Position numbers and translations under genes: made by a program | NCBI GenBank assembly: GCA_016271365.2 | Contig: CM057456.1 | Coordinates: forward strand, 606,675,501 to 606,739,500 | From: Neoceratodus forsteri | Lineage: Eukaryota > Chordata > Ceratodontiformes > Ceratodontidae | DNA: 64,000 bases | Direction of reading: 5' to 3' | Notes under the pieces: model-generated | Database searches by the model: none | What the model was told of the DNA's origin: nothing | The model's input: only the letters and a program-made list of their open reading frames with translations | In this document: positions 31,880 to 42,607 of the stretch, one piece after another | Position numbering within the stretch: the first letter of the stretch is position 1 | How the letters are laid out: the number at the start of each line of letters is the position of its first letter

Positions 31880-32470
31880 AAGTCATCCAGTTTGAACAGC
31901 CTCCAATCCCACCAGGCTGGACCTCAGTCCCCAAGGAACTGAAATCCCTCCTCTCTGCTTCAACCCTTTAGCCATGCATTGAATTGGAACACATGGAATT
32001 GCTCCCTCTGGTTTAGGCATGGCCACAGCAGCACATCGGAGAAGGAACTGTCCCCCTATCTGGACATCATCAGGAGCTGCAACAGGAATCACAAGGGCTA
32101 ACACAGCCACCTCACCAGCCCTATCTCCCATTAATTGCCTCAAGGACCTCAGGGACTTGTCTACATTGCCACACCTCCCTTTTCCTCAGTCCTCCAATTA
32201 AGTAGTGGCTTTGAGGTCACAATCCGTGCCTGAAGAAGCTCACAATTTTCAAATAACAGTGGAGCTGGGCCTTCTCATCAGTGAGTGAAGGATGCTATCT
32301 GGAGCTGCAACATGGGTTGCAAGGGCTAACATACCCACCTCACCAGCTCTACCCCCCCCATAGATCACCTTATATACCGCAGGGGCTTTGTCTACAATAG
32401 CCACACCTCCTTTTTCCACAGTTATCCAATTGGGTGGTGGCTTTGAGTTCATGAACATGGCTATCTCCTT
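31880..32470 (-). repeat. Tandem-duplicated segment upstream of the older LINE
   Basis: Two direct copies of about 155 bp, 32057-32213 and 32295-32450, spaced 228 bp. They share GAGCTGCAAC, AAGGGCTAACA.A.CCACCTCACCAGC and GGTGGCTTTGAG.TCA blocks. The position, 5' of the endonuclease, is where ORF1 lies in the related copies; no esterase motif is readable. It is therefore either rearranged ORF1 or 5' UTR. Confidence 0.6.
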
Positions 32471-32503
32471 CCAAAATCTTAATATAGGGCCTAAATCTGC
32501 CCT

Positions 32504-33240
32504 GTGTTGGGAATCTTAGCACTCTGGCAATGTCTATTCTCCGATAAATTTTCTTCCCTCCCTCTTTCTCATTTCCTTTCCTCTTCTATCCCCCCATTCC
32601 CTCTGCCCAACTTGTCCTTGCCTAATTCTATCCCCTGGCAGGGATCTCTGCATCCTGGAGGGGCCCAGCACTGGGCAATTGCTCTTCCATCACTCCCCCT
32701 CCCCTATATCCTTTCTACCCAACTAGTCCTCACCAGTTTCTGTGCTCTGGTAGGGTTCTGTGCATCCTGGAGTGGCCTAGTCTTAGGCAAGCTTCTTTTT
32801 TCCCCTCCTCCTCCCTCCTTTCCCTTCATCCTTTCTTTTCTCTCTTCCCAACTTGTCCTCACCTAGTTCTGCCCCCAGGCAGGGTTTTCAGCATCCTGTG
32901 GGGTCCAGCACTGGGAAATTACTCTTCCTTCCCTCCCCTCCACCTTCCCCTCCATACTCTCTACCTAACTCGTCCTCACTTGTCTCTGCTCTCTAGCAGG
33001 GTTCTTAGCATCCTGAAGAGGCCTAGTCTTAGGCAAGTTTCTCCCACCCCTCCTCCTCTTTCCCTTTACCATCCCCTCTACTAGCTCTGTCCAACTTGTC
33101 CTTGCCTACTCCTGCCCCTTACTCTAAGTCCTTGCCTCATTCCACCACTGGCAGCTATCTCCACATTCTGAAGGGGCCAGTTCCAGGTATGACTCATCCT
33201 TCTCTTCCCTATCCCTTACCCCCACCTCTCTCCAGTCCCC
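32504..33240 (-). repeat. ~120-bp monomer array with alternating A/B types
   Basis: At least five monomers. A-type carry CAGCACTGGG after CATCCTG (about 32648, 32891, and a decayed one near 33161). B-type carry GCCTAGTCTTAGGCAAG (32763 and 33009). A to A is 243 bp and B to B 246 bp, so the higher-order unit is an A-B dimer. The B core TTGCCTAAGACTAGGC is itself partly palindromic. The array lies directly upstream of the minus-strand LINE. Confidence 0.8.
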
Positions 33241-33299
33241 CTCTACCTCTCTGCACTTAATCAAAGGAATTAGTTCACTTTAGCAAATAATTTGCTCTT

Positions 33300-33885
33300 T
33301 TTGTTCTGTCTGAGGTGCTCCCAGATTGCACTAGCACTATGTTAACTTGCCCTTCACAATTGATTTTTTTCTCTCACTTTTCTCCAGTAATGTTTCCCCC
33401 ATTTTTATCCTCTCCTTCCCCCAGCTTGTTTCCCCCTGTCTATCACACTACCCTCCTTGATGTCCCCCCAATGGACCTCATTTATTCAATAATTGCTAAA
33501 TAATCTGCCTCTTAACCATGATCCACTCCTGCAAGGAGTTGGCTCCAAGACTACATTACATTTCTGTACTATGTTCCTCAAATATGCCACTTGTAATTAA
33601 ATCTGTATTCCACAGGTATGATATGTTTAATTGTATGTTATGTTACAAATGATACTGTATGATTATTTATGATATTTCTTAACTGTATGTCTTGTTACAA
33701 ATGTAATTGAATGTTTAATTTTCTCAGATATGCTAAATGTTAAACTGTTTGTCTAATTCTTCATCCAACTGTTACTCCCCCCCCCCCCCCGGTCACACCA
33801 GGAGACAAGCAACTTGTTGTTCAGTGTGTCTTCCTGGTGAAACATGTCAATAAATAAATAAATAAAAAATAAATAAAAGGCCCCT
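33300..33885 (+). mobile_element. LINE-like 3' UTR with (AATA)n tail
   Basis: A plus-strand 3' end: TGTTACAAATG.A repeats (33650-33710), a poly(C) run of about 14 at 33777-33790, CAGTGTGTCTTCCTGGTGAAA and finally AATAAATAAATAAATAAAA at 33852-33880. The coding part was not identified. Confidence 0.5.
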
Positions 33886-34149
33886 CACATCCAGTTGTCC
33901 ATAGTGTGAAAGGCCATAGTGCAAAGGGCTGCACTGTAAAGGCCAGTGTAATTTGGCTGTCTGCCAAGCTGCCCAATTATTGAGTACTTTCCAGCTGATC
34001 CAAGGTAGCTATCCTTGATCTGTACACTGTAGACTGTGCTAACAAATGTGGGAGTTATTTCTGAGTTCCCATACTTGATTATTACTATTCTCCTAGTGGC
34101 TTTGTAACCAGCTGATTTGCCTGCTCCATGTAGCCTCTAATTATTTGCC

Positions 34150-34665
34150 TTGCAACCAGTCTGAGTTGTTACTGGAGGTGCTTCTTATCTAAGTAACCCT
34201 TACTCAACTAACTCCTAACCTTTGTCTTTAAAGGAGGATGTGCTTGTAACTATAGGTGCTCCCCATCTGGGTAGACCCTACACAACTGCATTTTATCAGC
34301 CTTTGCCTGTAACTGCTAGATGCTCTGTTTGAGTAGCCTCTAGTCAATTGTCTCTATTCTCTGCCTGTGTTTGTAACAGATGGAGCATGGAACTTTCCAT
34401 CTGGGTAGCCCATACACTACTGCTTTTGTAATCAGCCTGCACTTGAAACTGTTGCAACTCCCTATTTGGGTAGACCTGACACAGCTGTTTTATATTTAGT
34501 ATAAGTTTTTAACTGTTGGAGCTCCCAATATGGGCTGCCCATACACAACTGGTTTTATATCCAACCTGTGTATCCAACTGTTGGTGCTACCTTTCTGGGT
34601 AGCTCCTACACAAATGCTCTTTTATCAGATTATGCTTGTAACTGCTCAAGCTCCCTATCATTTTT
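34150..34665. repeat. ~65-bp degenerate tandem repeat, about 8 units
   Basis: Units share CTTGTAACTGTTGGAGCTCC, C.ATCTGGGTAG and CC.TACACAACTG..TTTTATCAGCC. Spacing between successive TAACTG motifs is 60-75 bp. Identity between units is about 65-75%, so the array is old. Confidence 0.75.
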
Positions 34666-34799
34666 GGTTAATAGCTATCTATCCTACTGCTGATCATTAC
34701 TTTCCTGTACAATTACTTTTTTTTTACAAGTAGGCCTAGCGTTAACTCCAGTTAGTGACTGCTTGTTTTGTGGCAACTGAGGCTACTGCCTGGGACAAA

Positions 34800-35640
34800 A
34801 ACCTCTTATTTATTTTATTTGAATTTTGGCAACCGGGTGAGCCCACTGAGACCATGCAGTCCCTTTTTAAGGGGCTACCTGGGCAGACAATACAATACAA
34901 TACATTCCATAGCAGTACAAAGAACAGATGATACAAACAGCAAATAAACATTTAGCAAACAGTCAATGAGGTCATCAAGGCACTAAAAGTTCTACAGTGA
35001 GTAAATACAATACATACATTACAAAGTCATTTATAGCAGATTATACAGATTTACAGAAAATACTAATATTTACAGACTTTCAGTGTAATGGATTCAATTA
35101 AGATTGCGTCATCAGAATAACGAGAAATAATAGGGCTGGGAAGTTTATACTAGGGCAGAGAGTGGACATGTTTTGAGAAATACTTTTAAAGAAATGCTCC
35201 TATGATTATTAAGTTTGAGAGTAAATAAAGAATTGGGTTAGTGAAAGCAACTGCAGATAGGAGGTTTGAGCAGGTGTGTAGCAAGTTTTTTTTTTGAATA
35301 TTGATAGGGAAGGGCAAGAGAGAGAGAAGATGAGGATGTAGTGCATTCTAGGCAGTGTTGGCAGAGTATGTGAAAGATCACCTCCCTGTGAGTCGGTGAG
35401 GTTTCGGGGTAGCTAGAATAAGTAATGTGGATGATCTGAGAGGATGAATAGCTTCTTTGTGAAAGACAGTTCCTCTTTGACAAGGTGGATTGAAAAGATT
35501 CACTATCTTATACAGAAAGCATAATTTGAGGTATTGTAGCATAGAGTCATAATCTGGCCAATATATGGTATTCATGAAATTGCAATGATGCTTTCTAGGT
35601 TCAGCCCCTAAGGCAAAATGTCTGCTCCTATAATAGAGTT
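34800..35640 (-). mobile_element. L2-like LINE 3' end with C-terminal coding remnant
   Basis: The 3' tail reads on the plus strand as TTATTTATTTTATTTGAATT, then GGCAACCGGGTGAGCCCACT. Upstream on the minus strand two frames (35575-35378 and 35483-35238) give LKLCFLYKIVN, NPPCQRG and HITYSSYPETSPTHREV, continuing into a Ser/Leu-rich C-terminus. That is the post-RT region of an L2/jockey-type ORF2. The upstream RT is absent. Confidence 0.65.
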
Positions 35641-36099
35641 GTGGGAGCCGAGCAATGGATGAAGGCTGAGCAGAGAGAAGAAGTAGTGTGCACTAGTATA
35701 GTATGTGAAGAAGGGAAGTGGCAGCAATTTTCTGGCAGGAGGTGGTGGAGAAGATATAACACACCTTACTTCTGGTCGATAGTTTTATTTAGCAAGGAGA
35801 CGTGTGTCTCTAAAGGGAAGGTTGCGTCTAGGTGCACTCTGAACCAGAGGCAAAGCAATTCAATTATTTGCCATATCTAACAATTTGTTACATTTGAGGA
35901 AATATTTGTGTAACGGGTCTGAGAGAGGACCTCAGTACAAGTCATAATATTAGCAGCATTTCTTTACTGTCCCCTTTCCATCTGTCCATAAAATTCCCAG
36001 CCAAAGACAAAATGGGTTAATTATTTGTGGAAGAAACATGATAAGAGTTCTACTCCCAGTCTTAGATTCACTAGTAATTGCCTACAGCTCTAAATTCCA
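35641..36099. other. Unassigned stretch
   Basis: A 79-codon plus frame (35641-35880) shows no motif. Nothing else recognised. Confidence 0.3.
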
Positions 36100-36558
36100 T
36101 GGAATGTGAAGCAAAGGTCATTTGCTTTTAATGCTATCCACTTGCAGTGATGTCAAAACAAACCCATGCTCCCAAAACAACTTCAGTAACAATTTATCTA
36201 TTACCCATGACAACGCACACCATACCTTTAAGCTAACTGATAGACTAAGAGTTTGGACAGCCAGTGAAAATCTTGATATTTTCAAGAGTATCCGAGACTT
36301 GGCTAAATCCCAAAACTGAATCTTCAGCAGTACAAATGTAAGACATTAGTTGTTTCAGACAGGATATGGTAAAAAAGAGAGAGGTGTCATGTTATACAGC
36401 AGGCAGTCGTTGAGCCACTTCATACTTTACTTTCGGCAGCATAGGTGGCGTGAACTGTTTATGGTATGCATTAATTACACTATAAAAATAGCTATAGGAA
36501 TAATCTGTTCTCCAAAAACCAACACAAAAATATTTGAATCTCTGGCAAAGAAAGCACA
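36100..36558 (+). pseudogene. Old L2-like LINE, start of ORF2 (piece 1 of 4)
   Basis: A frame at 36122-36319 opens with MLLMLSTCSDVKTNPCSQ. The hydrophobic run followed by DVKTNP is a decayed form of the 'LLLLxGDVExNPGP' leader seen in L2/L1-type LINE ORFs. Endonuclease remnants follow: RGVMLYSRQSL (36375-36410), CINYTIKIAIGIICSPKTNTKIFESLAK (36460-36550). The text breaks at about 36555 at the esterase-ORF1 LINE and resumes at 40233. Confidence 0.7.
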
Positions 36559-36589
36559 GCAGTTGGACCACAGTGGGCTCAGGGAGGAT

Positions 36590-37253
36590 AAGGATGGTGA
36601 AACAGAGGCACACCCAGTCAGATGTTACACACCACAATCCATACGCCATTCTGGGGGAGCATAGCTCCCCTATAGATACACCCGCAGAGGAGACTAAGGA
36701 GGCTGAGGACAACTGTCACAAGGGAGGCCCACAGGAAGGAGACAGAGGACACCACAAGGAAAGGAAGCAGCTCCTGGTGGGGAGTCAATTATTAGGGGAT
36801 AGAACTGGGAGGAGCTGGGAAATCTGAAGTAAGGTGCCTGCCTGGTGCCATGGCTTGAGGACAGGAAGCATCCTCAGGATCACAACAACAGTTGCAAGGG
36901 ATTCTGAGCTGGACGTAATTGTCCACCTAGGGACAAATGACTTGGCTCATCATGAGGTTAGAGCAGTGCAGGAGGACATTGCAGAGTTGGGAGGGTCTAA
37001 GACAAGTAGCAAACACAGTATCCTTCTCAGAGGTGCTGCCTGTCAAAGGCATGGGGAGGCGAGGGTAATTGGCACCATGCAGTTTAATGAATGGTTGAAA
37101 AATGGTGCAGAGCACAGGGTTTGGCTCATTGGGACTGGGTTCCACCTGGAGGACACCAGCCTATACTGGCAGGATGGTCTGCATCTGTCCAGGAAGGGAA
37201 CAAGTCTTTTGAGCAATCGGTTTAAATGCTTCATTGGCAAGCTTTTAAACTAG
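36590..37253 (+). pseudogene. ORF1 with SGNH/GDSL-type esterase domain
   Basis: N-terminal part acidic and polar (GEHSSPIDTPAEETKEAED). LLVGSQLLGDR near 36778 occupies the place of the block I GDS motif, with the nucleophile Ser not in its usual context. After a frame break at about 36830 comes a 139-codon frame (36834-37253) with LDVIVHLGTNDLAHH, the block III GTND at 36930-36941. Then a VEDI-like helix, HSILLRGAACQRHGEARVIGTMQFNEWL and YWQDGLHLSRKG with the catalytic Asp-x-x-His (His at 37182). ORF1 esterases of CR1-group LINEs are thought to bind lipid or act in RNP trafficking. At least one frameshift. Confidence 0.88.
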
Positions 37254-37389
37254 TCAATGGGGAGGCACTGACAAGCAGCAGAAAAATCCCAGCCTCCCTA
37301 CAAAACAGGGTACTAAATGAGAAAAGACCAAGGTAGAACGGTCAGTGGGGATGTTGCAACAGAAGGTAAGGCCATCAAAAATGGAGAGC

Positions 37390-38240
37390 AATGAGTACCA
37401 ATGCCCGTAGTCTAGGTAACAAGCTTCCTGAATTAGTGCCTTGATGGAGGAGGAACATCTGGATATCGTGGAAGTCACAGAAACATGGTACACACAAAAC
37501 CATGACTGGGACGTGAAACATACCAGGATACACTATCTGCAGGAGGGACAGGAGGGTAAAAGAGGGGAGGAGTAGTTCTTACATAAGGGAAGGAATAAAA
37601 GCAACAGAACAAAAGGGTAAACAGGGAGGAGAAGAAGCACTGTGGGTAAATTTGGAGACAGGCAATGGCACCACAATCCACAGGGTTGTATACAGACCCC
37701 CTCTCAGGGGAGGAAGTGGACAAGGAAATGATAGAAAGTATACTTAGAATGGCAGAAAAAGGGAGATATTGCTGATGGGTGATCTGAATATGCCAGATGT
37801 TAACTGGAGCAGTTGCAGCTGCCACTTCAAGAGTGCAGTTATTCTAGATGCCCTACAGGGGCATGCCTTAGACAACTAGTACTGGAGCCACTCGGGAGGG
37901 AGCAATATTAGACTTGATCCTCTCAAATGGAGATGAGAGAGGATCACAGATGTAAGTGGGTAGCCATCTGGAAACTAGCGACCATCGAACAGTATGGTTC
38001 ACAATAAACACAGCAATAGAGTCAAGCCATACAAAGACAAAAGTACTGGACTTTAGGAGGGCTGACGTTGCCAAAATGGGTGAGTGCCTAAGGAATGCAC
38101 TAGCAAATGGGCGGGAAGGAGGGGTGGAAGAACAATGGGGAATAATAAAAACTGCCATCACAGAGGTAACGAGCCTTTGTGTGAAGCAAATAAACAAAAC
38201 AAGACGATGTAAGAAACCACTATGGTTCTCAAAGGAAGTG
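37390..38240 (+). pseudogene. Endonuclease of the near full-length LINE
   Basis: Starts MSTNARSLGNKLPELV (37394), then a frameshift. The T-E-x-W block is near 37480, RGGVVL-like and EALWV blocks at 37570-37650. The Asn block is LMGDLNMPDVNWS (37772-37810), and SHLETSDHRTVWF (37960-38000) retains the catalytic SDH. The linker LDFRRADVAKMGECLRNAL follows in a 166-codon frame (37956-38456). Confidence 0.85.
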
Positions 38241-40110
38241 GCAGTGAAGGTTCAAGAGAAAAAAGCATTCAGGAAGTCACAAGGAATACATGCAGGGGCA
38301 GGACAGAGAACTGTATCAGTTAAAGCAAAGGAGGCTGGGAAGGCAGTCAGAACAGCAAAGGCCCAAACTGAGGAAAAGATAGCCAACTCAGTTAAGAAGG
38401 GAATAAAACCTTTTATAGGTACACTCAGGAGCAAAGGAAGACCAAGGGAGGGATAGTGAGGCTTAATAAAGGGAGGGAGGGTGGGCAGAGGAGAATGTGA
38501 AAAGGCAGAGATACTAAACAAATATTTTTGCTCAGTATTTACAAAGGAAGAGGGGAGGTACATAAAACAAACAGTAGTAACACTCTGGATACAGAAGTTG
38601 ATACCAGCCCATTTACAGAAGAAAGGGTTCTGAAAGAACTCTTAAAACTGAAGGTGGACAAAGCAATGGGGCCTGATGGGATTCATCCCAGAATTCTAAA
38701 AGAACTAAGGGTAGAACTAGTGACACCACTGACTACCCTTTTAACAAATCATGGGAGGATGGGGTGGTACCCGAGGACTGGAGGAGGGCAGATGTGATTC
38801 CCTTCACAAAAGTGGGAGCAAGGCAGAAGCAGGAAACTATAGACCTGTTAGTTTAACCTCAGTGATAGGGAAAATGATGGAATCACTTCTAAAGGAAAGA
38901 ATTGTCAGCGTATCTGGAGGCCAGAAGGGCACAGGACCCTAGGCAGCATGGATTCACAGCGGGAAGGTCATGCCAGATGAATCTGATAGATTTTTTTGAC
39001 TGGGTGACCAAAGTAGTAGATCAGGGAGGGGCTGTGGACATGGCCTACCTAGACTTTAGCAAGGCATTTGACACAGTCCCACACAAAAGATTAATATACA
39101 AGTTAGCCAGCCTGGGAGTGGGTCCCAAGATGACAGCCTGGGTAAAGAATTGGCTGGAGAATAGGACACAGAGAGTAATGGTAAATGGAGTCCACTCAGA
39201 AGAAAGGAGGGTTACTAGCGGGTACCGCAGGGTTCAGATAGGACCAGTCCCTTCAATGTCTTTATAAGCGACATTGCAGAAGGACTGGAAGGAAAGTATG
39301 TCTCTTTGCAGATGACACTAAGATCTGCAACAGAGTTGATGCACAGGGTGGGGTGGAAAGGATGAGAAGGGACTTGGCAAGGTTAGAGGAATGGTCAAAT
39401 GTATGGCAGCTTAGATTCAATGCTACTGGCGTAAGGTAATGCACCTGGGAAACAAAACCCAGGGGAAGAGTACACAATGGGAGGTGAGATACTAACAACA
39501 ACAAAAATGGAAAGGGACCTGGGGGTAAGTCATATCAGATGACCTAAAGGTGGGCAAGCAATGTGAGAAGGCAGCAAGGAGGGCTGGGGGATACTGGGAT
39601 GCATAGGGAGAGGCATCACCAGTAGAAAACAGGAAGTTGTTATCCCTCTGTACAGACAGCTGGTGAGACCCCATCTGGAGTACTGTGTGCAGTTCTGGAG
39701 ACCCAATCTCCATAAAGACATAGACAGGATGGAAGCTGTCCAGAGGAGGGCACTAAAATGGTGCAGGGTCTGCACCGGAGGACATATGAAGAGAGACTTA
39801 AGGAGCTTAATATGTATAGCCTCGAGAAAGAAGGAGGAGGGAGGGGGACATGATAGGAAACTTTCAAGTACCTCAAGGGAATCAACAAAGTCCAAGAAGG
39901 TAGCATCTTTCAAAAAGAGGTGTGCAAGAACAAGAGGGCACAATTTGAAGATAGAGGGGCGGCTCAGAGGTAATTTAAGGAAGTATTTTTCACAGAGAGG
40001 GTTGTGGATGCATGGAATGGCCTTCGGAGGAGGTTGTGGAGTCAAAATCAGTGGTGGAATTCAAGCATGCATGGGATAGTCATAAGGCAATTCTGGGGGG
40101 TGGGGGTAGG
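38240..40110 (+). pseudogene. Reverse transcriptase of the near full-length LINE
   Basis: DKAMGPDGIHPRILKELRVE (38660-38720), PRTGGGQ-type frame-shifted EDWRRAD, NYRPVSLTSVIGKMMESLLKER, QHGFTAGRSCQMNLIDFFDWVT, MAYLDFSKAFDTVPHKRL (motif A, 39039-39092) and NRTQRVMVNGVHSEERRVTSG. Motif B is shifted at 39218, and motif C appears as LFADDTKICN at 39303-39332. Thumb and C-terminus run at 39600-40079. About ten single-base indels are spread evenly, so it accumulated neutral damage after insertion. Confidence 0.88.
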
Positions 40111-41489
40111 AAGAAGTAGGCTGCTGGTTAACTAGGATCTGCAGCTTATCCAGTAGGTAGGGAAATGGGCAGACTGGGTGGGCCAAGCGGTCCTTATCTG
40201 CCGTCACATTCTATGTTTCTATGTTTCTATGTAAACAAACCACATGAAAAGATAGGGGAAAAAAAGAATTGATTTTTCTTGGAGATTTTAATTCTGACTT
40301 GACGTAAAGTAGAGGGAAACAACTTCAAGAACATTTAGGAATATTGGGACTCAAGCAGTTTACAAGTGACCCTACATGCTGTGTCTGCTCAATCCATCAA
40401 GACTTCATATTAGACCAAATACTTGTCCCACAAGATCTAAAGGTCCTAGAAAGCAAAATACTGCCACTGAACTTAGAAGACCACTTTCCCAATAAAAGTA
40501 CTATAGAAATTCCAAAGTCAAATTTCTCACCTGTTACTGAAATTCTTTATACTGACAAGAAAAACTTAGAATTTGGAACCTTTAGAGCAAGCTTAGTGAG
40601 TGAACATTGGGACTGCTACAGATTGATTCTCAAGCTACATACTACAGTAGATGATTTTACAACCACTTTGGTACTTCAGTACATATACTGTATGCAACAA
40701 ATATGCAACCAGCACACCCCTATCAAAAAGGAAAACTTTAAAAAAAGGTCACCAACCCTGGATCTCTGACAAGATCAAAACAATAATCAGGATAAAAAAG
40801 TACTTGGGGAAAAAAACAGGTGAACCAAGGACCCCAAATACCTGAATGTCTTTAAAGGGTGAAGACACAAAAGTGAAAAATTGATAATAATTGCTACATC
40901 AAAGTATTACAGAAACAAAATAAGCCAAGCAAATGATCCCAAAAATATTTGCAATTAATAAAAATTTGCAAAACACATAACTTCAAAACACAAACTAGAT
41001 TGCAAGAAAATAGAAGTCTAATTTATGACCCTGATAGGATCACTGAAATACTGAATAATTATTACATTAAGCTACCTGATCTTAATCTAAGCCCCCTTAC
41101 CAATCCATTCTGTTCATACCAACATATCTTAGATGATACTGCCAGGATGTTGGATTTTAGAAAAGTACTCTCATTCAGATTTTGTAAAATAGGGGTACAT
41201 GAAGTGCTAAAGACACTATAAACGTTAAAGACCAACAAGGCCAAAGGGTCATATAACATTGACGCCAACTTCTTGAAATCTGATGCTGATATAATTACTC
41301 TAACACTGACCTATCTCTATAACTGGAGCTTGCAAGAAAGCATTTATTCCAAATCTTGGAAACTCAGCCAAATTGTCCCAAATTTTAAAGGAGATGATGG
41401 TTCTAACCCTTCCAACTATTGCTTCATAGTCTTATTGCTAATAATCTCAGATGTTTTTGAGCATATGATACACCATCAGTAGTACACCT

Positions 41490-41590
41490 ATATAGAAAGT
41501 CATGATAACCTGAAAAAGGGACTTCTAGGCCCAGTGGGCTTACCGGATCAACAAAATTCGACAAAAACCAAAACAAACAAACAAAACAAT
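41490..41590 (+). mobile_element. Short L2-like tail inside the old LINE
   Basis: ATAACCTGAAAAAGGGACTT, CCCAGTGGGCTTACCGG and a (CAAA)n end at 41560-41586. This is the plus-strand form of the tail found antisense at 34806. It interrupts the RT between the NPSNY and GFCKGRST blocks. Confidence 0.65.
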
Positions 41591-41979
41591 TTCACTGGCT
41601 GTCAGTATGGATTTTGTAAAGGACGATCTACAGTATGCACACTGCCTTTATCAATTTTCACAGCCTAGTGTCAAAACCTTTGAACTCTGGTCTGCACATA
41701 GGGGCAGTGTTTGTAGATCTGAGTAAAGCCTTTGACCTGATTAACCACTCTGTCTTTCTAGAAAGAATGGCCATTGAGGGAGTCCACTGGCAACTCTTAA
41801 AATTGTTTCACTCCTACCTAGCAAATAGGAAATAAAATGTTACCCCAGGGGACATTTTATCTTTACTTCAGCTCATGAAGAGATGAGTCCTCCAGGGTTC
41901 AATTATGGATGCCTTCATTTTCAACCTACTGTATAAGTACATAGACTCCAAGATTTGTTGAAAACTTGTGACGTAAGCT

Positions 41980-41992
41980 AACACTGTCTTGG
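41980..41992. repeat. Left 13-bp target duplication
   Basis: AACACTGTCTTGG, repeated at 42608-42620. Confidence 0.85.
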
Positions 41993-42607
41993 TTTGGCAG
42001 TGAGGGCTGAGGCACTGGACACCTTACCTCTCACCATGCCAGCATCCTGGGTTTGGGAGCCAGCTTTGGTCATTGGGGGTCGGCTGGGGAAGGAGAGAAT
42101 TGGGTGTCTGGAGGACTGCTCTCCTTTCCTGGGGAGGGTGGAGATGTGGATCCCAGGCAATCAGCATCTCATGGTGGAGACCAGCGGCAATGCAGTCAGG
42201 GAACACTGACATGTGGGTGGAGACATTGGTGGACATCTTGTGGGTGGGCACAGGAGTATGCCCGTCACACGCTTACATCATTGCACATCAGAGCCTCCAG
42301 GGACACATGCAGAAACCCCCCCCTCAGTGCACACAATGATGTCCCTGACAGATTCCCACACCCTCTGATCTTAAAAATGGCCAGCTTAAGCTAGGGCAGG
42401 GGCTCAAGATTGATCTTGGTCTCCCCCATTCCCTCCCAGGGGCCCCTCAATGGAGGGTAAGCCACAGTCCCTCCCATCCCTGCAGCTGTGTCAGATCAAG
42501 GGAGTGTTGAGGGTCCATGCACAGAGCAGACTAGGGGACAAAGGTGCCATCCCTGCCGTGAGAGAGGAGGATAAATAGCATTGATAAATAAAAAAAAAAC
42601 AAAAAAA
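41993..42607 (+). mobile_element. A-tailed retroposed insert of unknown source
   Basis: 615 bp bounded by the 13-bp duplication and ending in ATAAATAAAAAAAAAACAAAAAAAA. The body is GC-rich, with several overlapping open frames but none recognised as a protein. The features are those of an L1-type-machinery retroposed transcript (SINE or processed RNA). The L1/Tx1-like LINE 1 kb downstream has a comparable target duplication. No tRNA-like A/B boxes were found at the 5' end. Confidence 0.75.

Larger units (their letters stand above)
36559..40232 (+). mobile_element. Near full-length esterase-ORF1 LINE
   Basis: 3.67 kb with ORF1 esterase, endonuclease, RT and a complete 3' end, TCTGCCGTCACATTCTATG then TTTCTATG repeats at 40205-40232. 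It is the longest copy of the family here and defines its architecture, though broken by many one-base indels. It interrupts the old L2-like LINE. Confidence 0.93.
40233..41992 (+). pseudogene. Old L2-like LINE, endonuclease end and RT (piece 2 of 4)
   Basis: Resumes with an FSWRF.F.LDVK-type GDFNSDLT block, then GILGLKQFTSDPTCC, HQDFILDQILVPQDLKVLESKILPLNLEDHFP (40344-40500). The linker region is at 40560-41250. RT starts at about 41270: a KANGSYNIDANFLK-like block, IITLTLTYLYNWSLQES, WKLSQIVPNFKGDDGSNPSNY (41365-41425), GFCKGRST and AVFVDLSKAFDLINHSVFL (motif A, 41707-41763). The motif C region is split at 41980-41992 by the next insertion. A tail of another L2 copy lies inside at about 41490-41590. 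Confidence 0.8.

Noticed and set aside
33777..33790. Poly(C) run as a G-quadruplex or regulatory site
   Set aside because: A single homopolymer in a LINE-like 3' UTR; no further G-runs arranged as a quadruplex.
36149..36166. 2A-like ribosome-skipping peptide (DVKTNPCS)
   Set aside because: The position fits the DVExNPGP leader of LINE ORFs, but the essential Gly-Pro is lost here and the frame is dead, so no activity can be claimed.
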